DNA from: Agarophyton chilense
Lineage: Eukaryota; Rhodophyta; Florideophyceae; Gracilariales; Gracilariaceae
Direction: 5' to 3'
DNA length: 64,000 nucleotides
NCBI GenBank assembly: GCA_030374765.1
Contig: JARGXX010000121.1
Location: forward strand, 372,001 to 436,000
This document shows, piece after piece, positions 1-9,706 of the stretch (the first letter of the stretch is position 1; every line of letters begins with the position of its first letter). The notes under the pieces are model-generated. The model saw only the letters and a program-made list of their open reading frames with translations. It did no database searches and had not been told where the DNA came from. A program made the translations under genes and the position numbers.

Positions 1-1758
1 TACTCTTGCGAGTACCAAGTAGGGTGTGCTCTTTTTCAAACACACCCTGATGGTGAAAGCAAACCCATTGGTTACTGGTCAAGATCGCTGAATGCAGCTG
101 AGAAGAAGTATTCAGTTTCAGAAAAGGAATGCCTTGCAGTCGTTTGGGCTCTAACCACATTGCGACCGTATCTCCAAGGAGGACGTTTTACCGTCAACAC
201 CGATCATTTGTGTCTACGATGGTTACTGTCCATTACGGACCCGTCTGGTCGTCTCACACGATGGCGCTAACGCCTTTCTGAATTCGATTTCGAAGTGAAG
301 TATAAGAAGGGATTGGCCGATGTCCAAGCTGACGCGCTATCGCAACTCAAAACACTGTGCGAAACCCAAGGCGAATTAGATGAAGAGATACCTTGCTTCT
401 ACATGGAGACCCATCCACCATCTTTTGGAGAAGAGGAACAAGAGACCCTTGATGATTATTCGGATGCAGACCCGTTCCCTGCATTAGCAGACACTGACCC
501 TTCAGTTCAACTCGAGCGAATCTCGTGCACTGAGCTCCTTAATGAGCAACACGCCGATACGTTTTGTGCGTCGATACGCTCTCGTCTTAACGGGGCGGAG
601 GAGCTCCCCTTTTCACTCGATTCACGAGGGATACTGTTAAGACATGTCGAAAAGCATGATAAAATCGTGATTCCACACGTCTTGAAGAGTCGAGTACTCC
701 ATCTGGCACACTACAGCAGGTTGTCTGGTCATCCAGGAGGAACGAAGTTGTTCAGAACTCTAAGAAAAGATTTTTACTGGCCTACTTTGGCAATGGACTG
801 CCATGCTACAGTGAGGTTGTGTACAACATGTGCGAAGAATCGCGTGAAGCTTTAAAAGAAGCGAAAACCGATGAAGTTATTCCAGGCGAAAGCGCCTTTA
901 CAATACGTCAGTATCGACATCCTAGGGGAATTGATTCGCTCAAGGCGAGGTTATCGCTACCTACGGGTAATCACCGACCGCTTCTCGAAGTATCGGGATA
1001 TGCCCCGTGGCACGCGCACACCCGTGAGTACAGAAATGGAACCTGAACGCAGGAAAGATGTTTTGGACTTTGACCCCAAGGACTTGGAAACGAGTGCACG
1101 CGAAAACGCGCCGTTGCCGCTTCAGGCTGAACCGTCAGGTGAAGCGCCACTCGCTGTTCCGCCGATATCGGCTCCCATCCCACGTGGGCAGGAAGAAGAA
1201 GAAGTCTCGCCTCCTGTTGTGGTGCAAGCACCATCAGCCACCCAACAGCGGTCAGAATCGGATAAACCGAAGGAAGTTCATCCCCGAATGGAATTGAGAA
1301 GTAGCAAGAAGTACGCTTCTATGGAACCTGTAAAACAGGATAGCTCTTTATCTGAGAAAGGTTCTCAAGGAATGAGTACACTGCCCCTTCGGGCAGAACG
1401 GCAGTTAGTCGACGAGCGAAAGCTTAGCGACGCGGAGACTGCTAACACAGAGAAGCTTGGGTCAGCACTAAGGCATTTCAAACCTGTTAACAGAAGTCTC
1501 GCGCCAACAGCGAAAGCATTGGGAAACGCCCAAGAATATGTTATGGATCGCATATGTGAACATGGCGAGCATGAAGATACCAGAGAATTATTGTATCGAG
1601 TCCGTTGGTACGGTTTTCCTCCGGAAGCGGATACGTGGGAACCTATAGCTCATATCCCCCGTTCGCAGCTCGTGCGATATCATCGACGCATGCGATTACC
1701 ACTCCCCAGGGAGATCGACTCTTCGATAGTCGGGCTCATGGGCACATCCCATTTCTAA
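1..1758 (+). pseudogene. Ty3/gypsy pol 3' portion (RNase H - truncated integrase - chromodomain), family C element
   Basis: One reading frame runs from base 1 to 1758 with in-frame TAA codons at 268-270 and 853-855. It begins inside RNase H (VGCALFQ, IGYWSRSLN, EKECLAVVWAL, NTDHLCLRWLL). The integrase HHCC finger follows (HLAHYSRLSGHPGG, then CTTCAKNR at about 820-845), then the start of the catalytic core (SIDILGEL, VITDRFSK at about 970-995). The frame then jumps straight into a low-complexity linker, so the second Asp and the Glu of the DDE triad are deleted. A chromodomain closes the protein (EYVMDRI, YRVRWYGFPPEADTWEP, about 1537-1700). The architecture is that of a chromovirus. The matching region of the family A pol in this window aligns throughout. 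The 5' part of the element lies outside the window. The stops and the integrase deletion make it non-autonomous. Confidence 0.88.
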
Positions 1759-2065
1759 GTATGGGCTACCAAGGTAGTAAAAACTCGAAAGGCGAGAAGA
1801 ATAAAAGAAGTCATGTGGAAGAAAAGTGAAAACACGCAAGCACAGGACATTTACTGATTATCACCTAGGAAAAACTCGAGAAGCGAGAAGAGATGATTGA
1901 AGAACTCGAGAAGCAAGAAGGGAAGTATGAAATTCGAGAAGCGAGAAGCGAGAAGAGATGAAGACTAGAAGATAAGAAAGGAACGTGAAGACACGAAGTC
2001 ACCGGAGTTTATTGGTATCAAGATATAACCGCAAGGCTGTTGACTAGGAGTCTTTTCTAGGATTA
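1759..2065. repeat. Purine-rich degenerate short repeats between pol and antisense ORF
   Basis: Between the pol stop and the 3' end of the antisense ORF lies an A/G-rich stretch. Variants of a motif like ACTCGAGAAGCGAGAAG recur several times, most clearly at about 1868-1965 and again near 1784. It separates two convergent coding regions. It could be an untranslated spacer, or a purine tract used in second-strand priming or transcript termination; the sequence alone cannot decide. Confidence 0.55.
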
Positions 2066-3891
2066 TCAAAGAGACGTGCGAGCACGCAGGTTCGCAACAA
2101 GCTGTGCGCGATCACCCTCAACTTGGTCCACGGGAAAGCCCGCATCTAAGAGGAACTGCCTCAGCGGATCCAAGCCTGGATCTTCGACCGGCACTGCACT
2201 CGGTTGTTGGGTAAACCCATGAGAGTACTCTTGAGCAACTCCCGCCGCTGCGGATTGATCGACGGAAGTCGCTACACCTGCCAGCTCTGGCTCGTCCTCG
2301 TATCCGAGTTCAGCCTCAGCTCCTAGCGCTTCCTCGTACGGTTCCTCTCCGTTGTCAAATAGAGTAGCATCGTACACGTATCCAGTAAGCTGGTTCAGTG
2401 GCATGTCACGCGGGTTCTCCCGAAGAAAGCGAGCCTGCTCGGAGGAGATCAACTGGCGCGTCCAGGGGTAGTACCAAACGAAATCTCCAGCACTTGCTTT
2501 TCGTCCAGGAGAACGGTCGTGGTGTCTTGCACGGGTTCCGCGAGCGGATTGATCAGCTGGCAATCCAGACCAATCGACACTGTCGATCAAATCCACAAGA
2601 TAGAGGAAGTCGGCATGGTTCGCACGGGATCCCAGGACCAGGGAAAGATCGAGTTCTCTCGCTTACTTTTGCGCTGTGGGCGGCCTGTACCAAACTCTAA
2701 AGGTATCATAAGCATCCCACAGGAGGAAGACGGCCATCTTGGCGATAAAATCGGTATAAAACACCGTCCAATATCCCGAGAACGGGTCGTTAACCAACGC
2801 GGACCCGATGTAGAAGGTCGCCGGTGGGAGCTCCACAGGGCAACCACGAAGACTCTCGATCGACGCCCAATGCTCCGGAATACCGATGTAGCGCCCGAAG
2901 CACGCGTTCCTCCGGTTGCGGTCAATCTCGATCATTTGATACGGCACCAAATAGCCCAAACGTGATCGAGTACGACGTTCCCAACTGGGATGATCCCAAT
3001 AGGGAATGTCACGCTTTCGAAGGAAGCGGAACTCCGCACGGAGAAGAGGTTGCTGAAAGCAGAGAGCTGCATCACGCACACCGCGCACACCGCGCCAACC
3101 GCTAACACGACTTCAACGAGTGTCTCGATATACGAGTAACCTTCACCGTTGGTACGGGCTTTCCAGGTATCTAGTTCCCAGTCCTGCGGGAGGAGAACCG
3201 TACTGATGAATCGGTGAAGACGCTGGTAAATCAGCTCGGTGAACCGCGTACGGGCTTCGGACAAGGGTTCCGTTGAATATCGCGCAATCGCGTTGTCTGG
3301 CAAAGCAATATGGCTCGCCCAGTCGTCACTATAAATCGCGTGTTCTGGGATACCGTCAGGGAAGCACCGACCGTGTACATACTGTTGTATCAACGCGTCA
3401 TCGCGGATAGCAACTGGATCAAACCAGGGCACCTGCGCGAAAAGTTCAACGTTGTCGAGAGGATCTCGTCCATAGAAATCCGCAGGGTGCGGGTAGCTCC
3501 GCTGAGCACGACGAGAAGGAGCTCGAATCACACCCGCATAGGCGACGTAAGCCGCGTTCGGCATCGGAGCCACGGTTGGCTGAGGTAACGTTACCGACCG
3601 GAACCCGGTGTACGGTGTGGGGAACGAACGGTATGGACAGAGTTGAGCAGTAGGCTGCGACGCACAACCAGCAGTGTTTTACGGAGCCCCAGAAGGCACA
3701 TCTTCAGAGGAGGGCTGAAACGGGTTGGACCCGGTGTTCGGATCCATCGCGAGAGATCGAGCTAAAGAGCGGTGAGGAACAGAATGCTGTTGAGAACTGC
3801 AAGAGTTGGTCGTGCGGCGAGGAATTCGTGATGACGATGAGTACCCGGAACACCAGTCCGACTGCGTATAAACGCTTCTTGCGTCCCCCAT
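2066..3891 (-). pseudogene. Antisense accessory ORF (aORF), copy 1, in family C element
   Basis: Read opposite to pol, starting at ATG 3891, 24 bp from the LTR edge, and ending at 2066. One frame covers 3891 to about 3000 with a TAA at 3679-3681. A frameshift near 3000-3088 moves it to a second frame, which continues to 2066 with a TAA at 2663-2665. Shared with the other copies: an N-terminal Pro/Ser/Thr-rich tail with SRIPR and TGFRS, WFDP...RDDALIQQY, PLLRAEFRF, YLVPYQMIEIDR, GRYI.IPEHWAS.E, VELPP.TFYIGS, and a hydrophobic stretch (AKMAVFLLWDAYD). The C-terminus is acidic and ends in a short helical motif (LRQFLLDAGF...LVANL). No known family recognised. Homology to three further copies in this window is the main evidence that it was once a gene rather than a chance ORF. 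Confidence 0.7.
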
Positions 3892-3899
3892 GGTTCGCG

Positions 3900-3915
3900 C
3901 TTAACGAGGGGGGTA
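3900..3915 (+). promoter_or_regulatory. Polypurine tract of family C element
   Basis: A G-run (CGAGGGGGGTA) lies immediately upstream of the LTR start, where plus-strand priming occurs in LTR elements. It fixes the element orientation as + and the adjoining LTR as the 3' LTR. Confidence 0.6.
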
Positions 3916-4582
3916 TGTAGTATTCTACTATGTCGGGGAATCCGATAGGATGATTTTTCGCGAAGTTGCGGTTGGAACTCCTAAGTGACTGATGTCATCA
4001 AACTTGTGATATGAAACGGCACACCGCGTAGAATGCCAGAAGGCAGCGTACATTAGTGGAACACGTGGTATCACGAGTGGAGTGGCTTGCAACGGCGCAT
4101 GTAGTGGCGATACACGTGGCAGGTTTTACTAGCCTTTGTAGCCAGACGTCCATTAGGGACCACACCCATACAGTGGTTTGGCTAAGTGGCTGACCACTGG
4201 GTATTATTTATATATTTATTTGGACACTGACCCTGGCACACAGTATATAGTGCACCAGAGGTGAGCGCCGACTCCAAGTAAAGGAGACAACATGGGCATC
4301 CTGACTATTCTGTTCCTCGCTTAGGATTCCTTAACCGGAGATCCGGACGAGCTATAATAGATAGTCAGCCCCCAACCACTTCACGAGCCGTCTCGTACCT
4401 ACGTTCCATCAAAGTTTTACAGTTGCACTGTTCACCCTCGCTGGCGAGTAGTGGCCTTACACCCCACTTCCAGCTCGCTGGTGTTGTAGCTCTACCACCC
4501 CTTTTACTTCGCCGCAAGGGACCCATCGGCAGTCCGAACGCTGTCTCAGGTGTCTGCTCTTTCCATTAGAGCGGATACTACA
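3916..4582 (+). repeat. LTR, family C (3' LTR of the element entering from the left)
   Basis: Begins TGTAGTAT and ends ATACTACA, a perfect 8-bp terminal inverted repeat. A reverse-complement copy of nearly the same length is at 33242-33907, which fixes both edges. An A/T-rich stretch (about 4203-4222) could hold promoter or polyadenylation signals. The matching 5' LTR would lie left of the window, so the target duplication cannot be checked. Confidence 0.85.
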
Positions 4583-4778
4583 ACGGTCTTTGGACGACAT
4601 GAGATCAGAATCCGAGATCAGAATCCGTCACACTTGAGTATCCAAACCCGATCGGCTAGTGGGGCCAAGAAACTTCCTCAAAGAGGGGATCTGAGATCAA
4701 CCTCAATTTGTGAGTCCTCTTTCCGATTAATCGTGACTGAGTGTGCCCGACTCAAACTTCTAAGTCGGGAGACCAGTT
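4583..4778 (-). other. 5' leader and primer-binding site of a truncated family A-like element
   Basis: No ORF of interest. On the minus strand, right after the LTR that starts at 4779, comes TGGTCTCCCGACTTAGAA (about 4758-4775). Its TGG matches the CCA end of a tRNA, so this is the likely primer-binding site. The same motif flanks family B LTRs at 6890-6906 and 46448-46465. The leader is cut at 4582 by the family C LTR, suggesting that the C element inserted into this A-like element. Confidence 0.5.
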
Positions 4779-5655
4779 TGTAGGACAAAGCTTGGAGCGG
4801 AGACACCACGAAAATGTTCGGGATCTTTTTCTCTTGAGAGACACGCCTCAAACGGAGAAGACGCGTCCCAGCGGAGCACAGAAACAGAGCCACTCTGGAA
4901 AGGCACGACGATGTCGGGTGTATGACCGAGGCCAATCCGGCGGGATATACCTAGAGTGTTTAGGTGAGCACGGCACAGTCCGGGGTGTGACCAATCCTAG
5001 GCGGAGCGGTACCACGGCGATTGTCGGAAAAGGAGCGAGGAAACACTCGTATGAGGTGCACGAGCGAGGTGAGTGAGGCGGCCTCTCACGAGAGCCAAAA
5101 AGGAGAACAAGAGGAAAACGGGGGCGAAACCCTATACAGGGGCGAGACTTCGACAAGTGTCGGCGATTACATATGAACCCACGATGGTGATAGCACTCTG
5201 GTCGACAGAGGGGTGGATGAACTAACGTGGAACGGGCGCTCACGCAGTATGCGGTGAAGACGCGCCGAAGGCGAAGCCAAGACTCCATCCTTGGGATCTC
5301 CCAAGAGGGTGTTTACTGGAGAGCAGTGCTCAACCTCCTAAGTAGTGTGGCGCGCGGCCCCTGACAGTGGGCGTGCGCCCGAAAAATAGACACTAAATAG
5401 CGATAGCGTAGCTAAATAAATACTAAAAACTACAAAATAATACTAATCATTAGGTAGAATCCGGGCCACGTGGCACGCCTCGCACTCGGGCGTCGGCATC
5501 CGTGCAGTCCACGTGTTCCACCCGTGTGCACTTCCGGTCCTAACCGGCCGTCAGCACCCAAAAGCGGTATAGCTTGTCATAGAACAAGCTAGTCCTCAAG
5601 CGAGCAAAATCTCTAAGTCATGGGAAGAAACCCCCTTGAAGGGCATTGGCCTTCA
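4779..5655 (-). repeat. LTR, family A-like (5' LTR of a minus-strand element)
   Basis: Written on + it starts TGTAGGACAA and ends GGCCTTCA, paralleling the family A LTRs at 19099-20761 and 30436-31298 (TGTAGGACAA ... GCTCTTCA). It shares their internal landmarks, including CCACGTG motifs and an A/T-rich stretch (about 5385-5450), but is clearly diverged. It abuts family B gag sequence at 5656, so it inserted into a B element. Confidence 0.65.
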
Positions 5656-6762
5656 GGTTGTGTCACCCATTTGGAAGCTGAACTTCTTGTGGTGCTTAGT
5701 AATCTTCTGAGCAATCTCTTGGGTGTATTCAGAAGACTTGTTGATCAACAGATAAGTCCTGTAATCAACCGTTTTGGTGAACATATCGTTCAACGGTTGG
5801 TGCACCTCCAGGTCCATTTCGGTGTCTGACTCAGAGTCGGGCGACTCATTGTATCGCTTTTTACCCTTTCGGTTCTTTTTCGACGACTTCTTCGTCGACC
5901 TGTTCAGTTTCTTCTTCTTCTTACCTTTACGGTCATCATCCGACGATGAACTCGTATCGGAACTGGAGTCTGACGATTCGGGGTCTGAATCATCCTCTCG
6001 ATTCTTTCCCCTCTTCGTCCTCCGCTTCTTCCCTTTTCGGTCTCTTCGTCGCTCATCCAACGAGTCAGACGAATCTTCCTTGATACCACCTCCATGGGTA
6101 TCCTTTTGAACGAAACCAGTAATTGGTTGCAGATAAATGTCTTGAAAATCTACCTTCCCCGGGACCTCTTGACTATTCCATGGACCTTGTAGTTACTCAC
6201 TATCAGTAGGAAAGTGTTTGGAATGTGTGAAATGACCCATTTGGAACCCTTGTGGTATGCGCTTTGCGATTTTCACCTGTGTAGGTCGGGATTCTGCGAA
6301 TCCCTCGGAAACCAAAAGGTCCTGCACAGCGCGGTAAACATGCTCCCTAGCATCTGTAAAAAGATACTGTTTCACCATTTCAGGTATCCTGTCCGATAGC
6401 TCTTGAGCTGCTAGGTCAACCACAATACGGGTAAATGCATCGACGTCCATTGAGGGCGGAACCATCCGGGTATCCGACTTCTCCTTTATGATTAATGCAT
6501 CCTCGACCGCGAAGGTGACGAGCGCATTCGCTCGCTCTTCGAGCTGAGGCCATAGCGCCTCTGCTGAAACCTCAATTGGTAATTCCCTTTGAGGTTCCGT
6601 TTCCATAGGCGGCGGACCATGTACCTCTCCAGTTTTGTCCCTAGGGTACCGGAGCAGCTCTCAGGGGTTTTCCAGAATCGGTTGAGCCGATGGGGCTCCT
6701 TTAAGACCTTAATGGCTTGGCGGGGCGCTTACACCACGCGTATTACTTTTAGGTCGTTCCAT
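5656..6762 (-). pseudogene. Family B gag, 5' fragment
   Basis: Almost the same sequence as the N-terminal part of the family B gag at 44738-46321, beginning at the equivalent ATG (6762). It includes the basic/acidic low-complexity block (RRTKRGKNREDDSDPESSD, KKNRKGKKRYNESPDS) and the motifs after it (LEVHQPLNDMFTKTVDYR, SEYTQEIAQ). Reading breaks between 6060 and 6193, and homology ends abruptly at about 5656 where the A-like LTR begins. Gag would form the particle and bind RNA; this fragment lacks the rest of gag, the zinc knuckle and all of pol. Confidence 0.85.
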
Positions 6763-6888
6763 TTGTGACCGATAGTCGTATCCGTTATTGCTTTGCAGGA
6801 TTTTCTAAAAACAAATAGGTGGAAGAGCGTCCAATCCTTCTCGGAATCTTGTGTGAACCGTGAAGATACGATGAGACCTAAAATTACT

Positions 6889-6909
6889 TTGTAATTCGGG
6901 AGACCAGAA
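6889..6909 (-). promoter_or_regulatory. Primer-binding site, family B copy 1
   Basis: On the minus strand the sequence after the LTR contains TGGTCTCCCGAATTAC, a variant of the primer-binding motif of the other A and B copies. It marks the LTR at 6910-7518 as a 5' LTR. Confidence 0.5.
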
Positions 6910-7518
6910 TATCGTACAATCATCTCTGGGATATGCTACTGTTTTGTGTCGGAAGCGTGGTGACGCTCAACCTCAGAAGGTAGACGTAATAGACCTCGAT
7001 GGTAACAGGGCATCGTGAAAATTCGCAGGGGCAAATGGCTGGACAACTAGCCTATACTGTGTAGGTGAACGATGGTAGGCGTCGACGCGCGGAAAAGCAT
7101 GTGTGGTAGTTTAGAAACACAAAACCAAAAGTTATAGTCGTGACCCAAGTGATGCCTGCCTTTATCAAATTAGGATGGGGGAGGTGCCATTCTTTACATG
7201 CAGTGGACTGAACTCTCCCGATCACTCGGGAGGTGCCAGTAAGGCAAGGTCTTTGACTTAGTGTCAGAGACCTGGCCAGCACTGGCTACAGTGCCAGGTG
7301 GAAACTCAACTACTGTACTAAAATACACATAATTACAATTACTATCAATAACAATTAATCAACCAGAAGGTACATGTCAACACTACACGTGGCTGACAAC
7401 ACCTAGATGGTAGCTCGCGCGAAGCTGCATGGCCGATGATACCTCGCATCCATCACCTACAAGGTCAGTGGAGTATATCGACAACCTCAAAGGTCAGACT
7501 TTCTGCCATTATACAACA
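6910..7518 (-). repeat. LTR, family B (5' LTR of the truncated gag element)
   Basis: Starts TATCGTACAATC (consensus TGTCGTACAATC) and ends TATACAACA (consensus TATACGACA). It aligns over its length with the B LTRs at 18827-19098 + 31304-31665, 35874-36507 and 46469-47759. Landmarks are GATGGGGGAGGTGC, the palindrome-like GTGTCAGAGACCTGGCCAGC and CAACACTACACGTGGCTGAC. The right flank (7519 on) is non-repeat sequence. Confidence 0.85.
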
Positions 7519-7721
7519 GCGCCCACATATTGCGCACCGTATGTTTCAGAGTGAATGTGTAATTTAACATGAGACTTTTGATATTGAAACTATGAAATAA
7601 TACTGCAACGAACAAGAAAGTTAAAAAACTGTAAGGCAAACCCATTGACTTACATTTCCTTATTGCCGCCCGTCTTTCGTGCCTTTCTGAAATACACCTC
7701 TTGATGCGCAACGCATAATTT

Positions 7722-8147
7722 GTGAACGAACTGATGGTGAATTGCCTCAAATATGTCAACAAATATTTAAAACCAGGGACACCCAACCGCGTAATCGGTG
7801 CGGGAAATGACGCAGAGCCTTTGCATGTACAAAAAATGAGGGACAAATTGGCCTCTTTGAAGTGCTCGCAGTATCCAAGGAAGTTACCAAAGAAGATTGC
7901 AAAGTAGCCGTGTTCGGAATCAGTTGAACAGGAAAACCGTGGGATTGGGGAAGCTGGAGATTGTTTGCATTTGAAGAATGACGTGAGTGGCACTGATTGT
8001 GATGATGTGCCGATTGCAAGATGGTCACGCTGCCACAGGCGAAACTCGAGGGCGCAAAATGTTTTGCGTACACTCGACGGCAATCACAACGCCGCCGAGG
8101 CGTTGGTTGCGCTTTCTGAGATTGGCAATGCGCGCAACTCGATTTGA
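7722..8147 (+). pseudogene. Unidentified ORF with one in-frame TAG
   Basis: A single frame from ATG 7722 to 8147, broken only by TAG at 7905-7907. The first half (VNCLKYVNKYLKPGTP, KKIAK) is basic. The second half has DDVPIARWSR and an alanine-rich tail (AAEALVALSEIG). I do not recognise a family. It lies in a run of broken gene copies, which makes a decayed host gene fragment more likely than a living gene, but chance cannot be excluded. Confidence 0.3.
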
Positions 8148-8263
8148 TCAACCCGGTTTCAAATTGAGCCGTGTTGTGTTTATCGACACGTGCAATTGCG
8201 CTTGTTGCTATTAGATATCGTTGATTTTGGCCACGTAAATGAAGATTTCTTTTATACCATTAG

Positions 8264-8817
8264 ATGTATCAAATTGCGCCACCGAGAAGGTTAGCTGAAG
8301 TACCAATGGAAGGTCTTGCTGTTCGCTTTTTGATGAGAGATTGAGCGGTGGTTTTGCGCGAAATCGAGGAACAAACTGACTCCAAGCTCTGGTACGACCG
8401 GCAGAAACAAGTAGTTTCTATAGAATCCCCGACCCATGAAGCTGCGTAAAGTGCTTTGAAATTCGTAGCGCAAGCTGCGGGTGATTTGGAGGTTGATGAT
8501 AAGGTCGAGACCACCGTCGTAGAGGTCAGACGGTCGTTCGCAGTGGTTCAGACCGATGCTGGTTCACAAGGAGTGCTACATGTTTCAAAGATGATGGTGA
8601 ATCCGGTTTCTGGGGCCGAACGTTTCCCGGACGCAAGGAGGATTTGGGTAGAGGGGATAGACTGGACGTGTTCATAGTGGAATCAGATCGTGAACGAAGC
8701 GTCTTCAGATTCGGGGACCCGAAGCGACCGGAACGCGCTACCCGACCGGAAAACGGTGGAGATGACATTCTTTCTGCCGTTGCTGCATCTGTTGATGCTA
8801 ATCAGGGAGGAGGTTAA
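8264..8817 (+). pseudogene. Decayed S1-type RNA-binding domain gene
   Basis: One frame from ATG 8264 reads into an S1-like beta-barrel pattern (DDKVETTVVEVRRSFAVVQ, QGVLHVSKMM, about 8485-8600). A frameshift near 8630-8640 passes to GDRLDVFIVESDRERSVF, the expected closing strands of an S1/OB fold, ending at TAA 8817. In-frame stops TGA (about 8342) and TAA (8447-8449) precede the domain. S1 domains bind single-stranded RNA in ribosomal, translation-factor and organelle RNA proteins; which parent this was cannot be told. Two stops plus a frameshift in about 550 bp point to a pseudogene. Confidence 0.5.
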
Positions 8818-9706
8818 GGTTTATGAAGTCTTGTTTTTCAAAACCCTGCAGACCCAGATTGTGTACCCTTGTAGTCTTCATCGATTGACGTTTAAGCTGA
8901 CGATGTCTCCGAGGAAAATACTCCGATTCTATGAAATCCATCTGCGAAAGCAGTTTTTGAATATGATCAGCATCCCGGTCCACACCAACGTTCAACCCTT
9001 GTTGAATCCGGCTATGTTGAGAACACATGTTTTCCTATCAATTTTCGACTGCACCGGATCACGGCATCCAGTTTGATGGATTATCGATCGGAAGTTCTAT
9101 ACTGGAAGCAAATTGTTAGGTCAAGCTCTCTTCGCTCTCACGTTTTGCAAAAAGAAACTTATGGCTGAAGGGCGATTGAAGAGTCGTTGCATGATACAAG
9201 ATTCAGACAGGATAGGGCAGTAACAAAGAGTAATCTCGTTGGATGCGCTTTTGGGTACTCTACGAGGACAGGGAAACATACCATGCCTTCATGTGAGGCA
9301 GACTCTCGGCATCGAATACGCTACCACCACACGGTGCCGGAGATGAGAACTCGCAAAAGAGAGACCTTGGTCTGCGCTCAAAGTTCTTTTCTATATCTGA
9401 ATATCGAATGCGTAGGCAGAACATTGATTCGCTTCATATTCTAATCCTGGTTTGCCCATCCATGCTGCGGTGTAAATGGAACAGTTTGTCAATCCTGACG
9501 GAGTACTTTGCGACAAGCTACGGCAAAACTCTCTGGCATCGCACATGCTCAAGCTCATGATAGTCAGTCTCAGGCTTTCTTGTGATATTCTCAAAGCCAT
9601 AACCCAAGTTCTCGTTTACGCCCAAAGCAACACAGTTGTATTTGGTTTTCGAAATCAACGCTCTTGTTGATGGCAAAAGATAAACCCGCTACTCTTCTTC
9701 TTCTTC
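8818..9706. other. Non-coding stretch with no recognised feature
   Basis: Only short ORFs without recognisable motifs occur here. A CTT/CTC microsatellite (about 9697-9720) adjoins the acidic C-terminus of the next gene. I see no repeat shared with the rest of the window. Confidence 0.4.

Noticed and set aside
5774..6109. Phe/Ser-rich plus-strand ORF, repeated at 45333-45668
   Set aside because: Antisense shadow of the Lys/Asp/Ser-rich gag block.
7487..8083. 198-residue minus ORF with hydrophobic C-terminus
   Set aside because: Begins inside the family B LTR end and has no recognisable motifs; probably chance.
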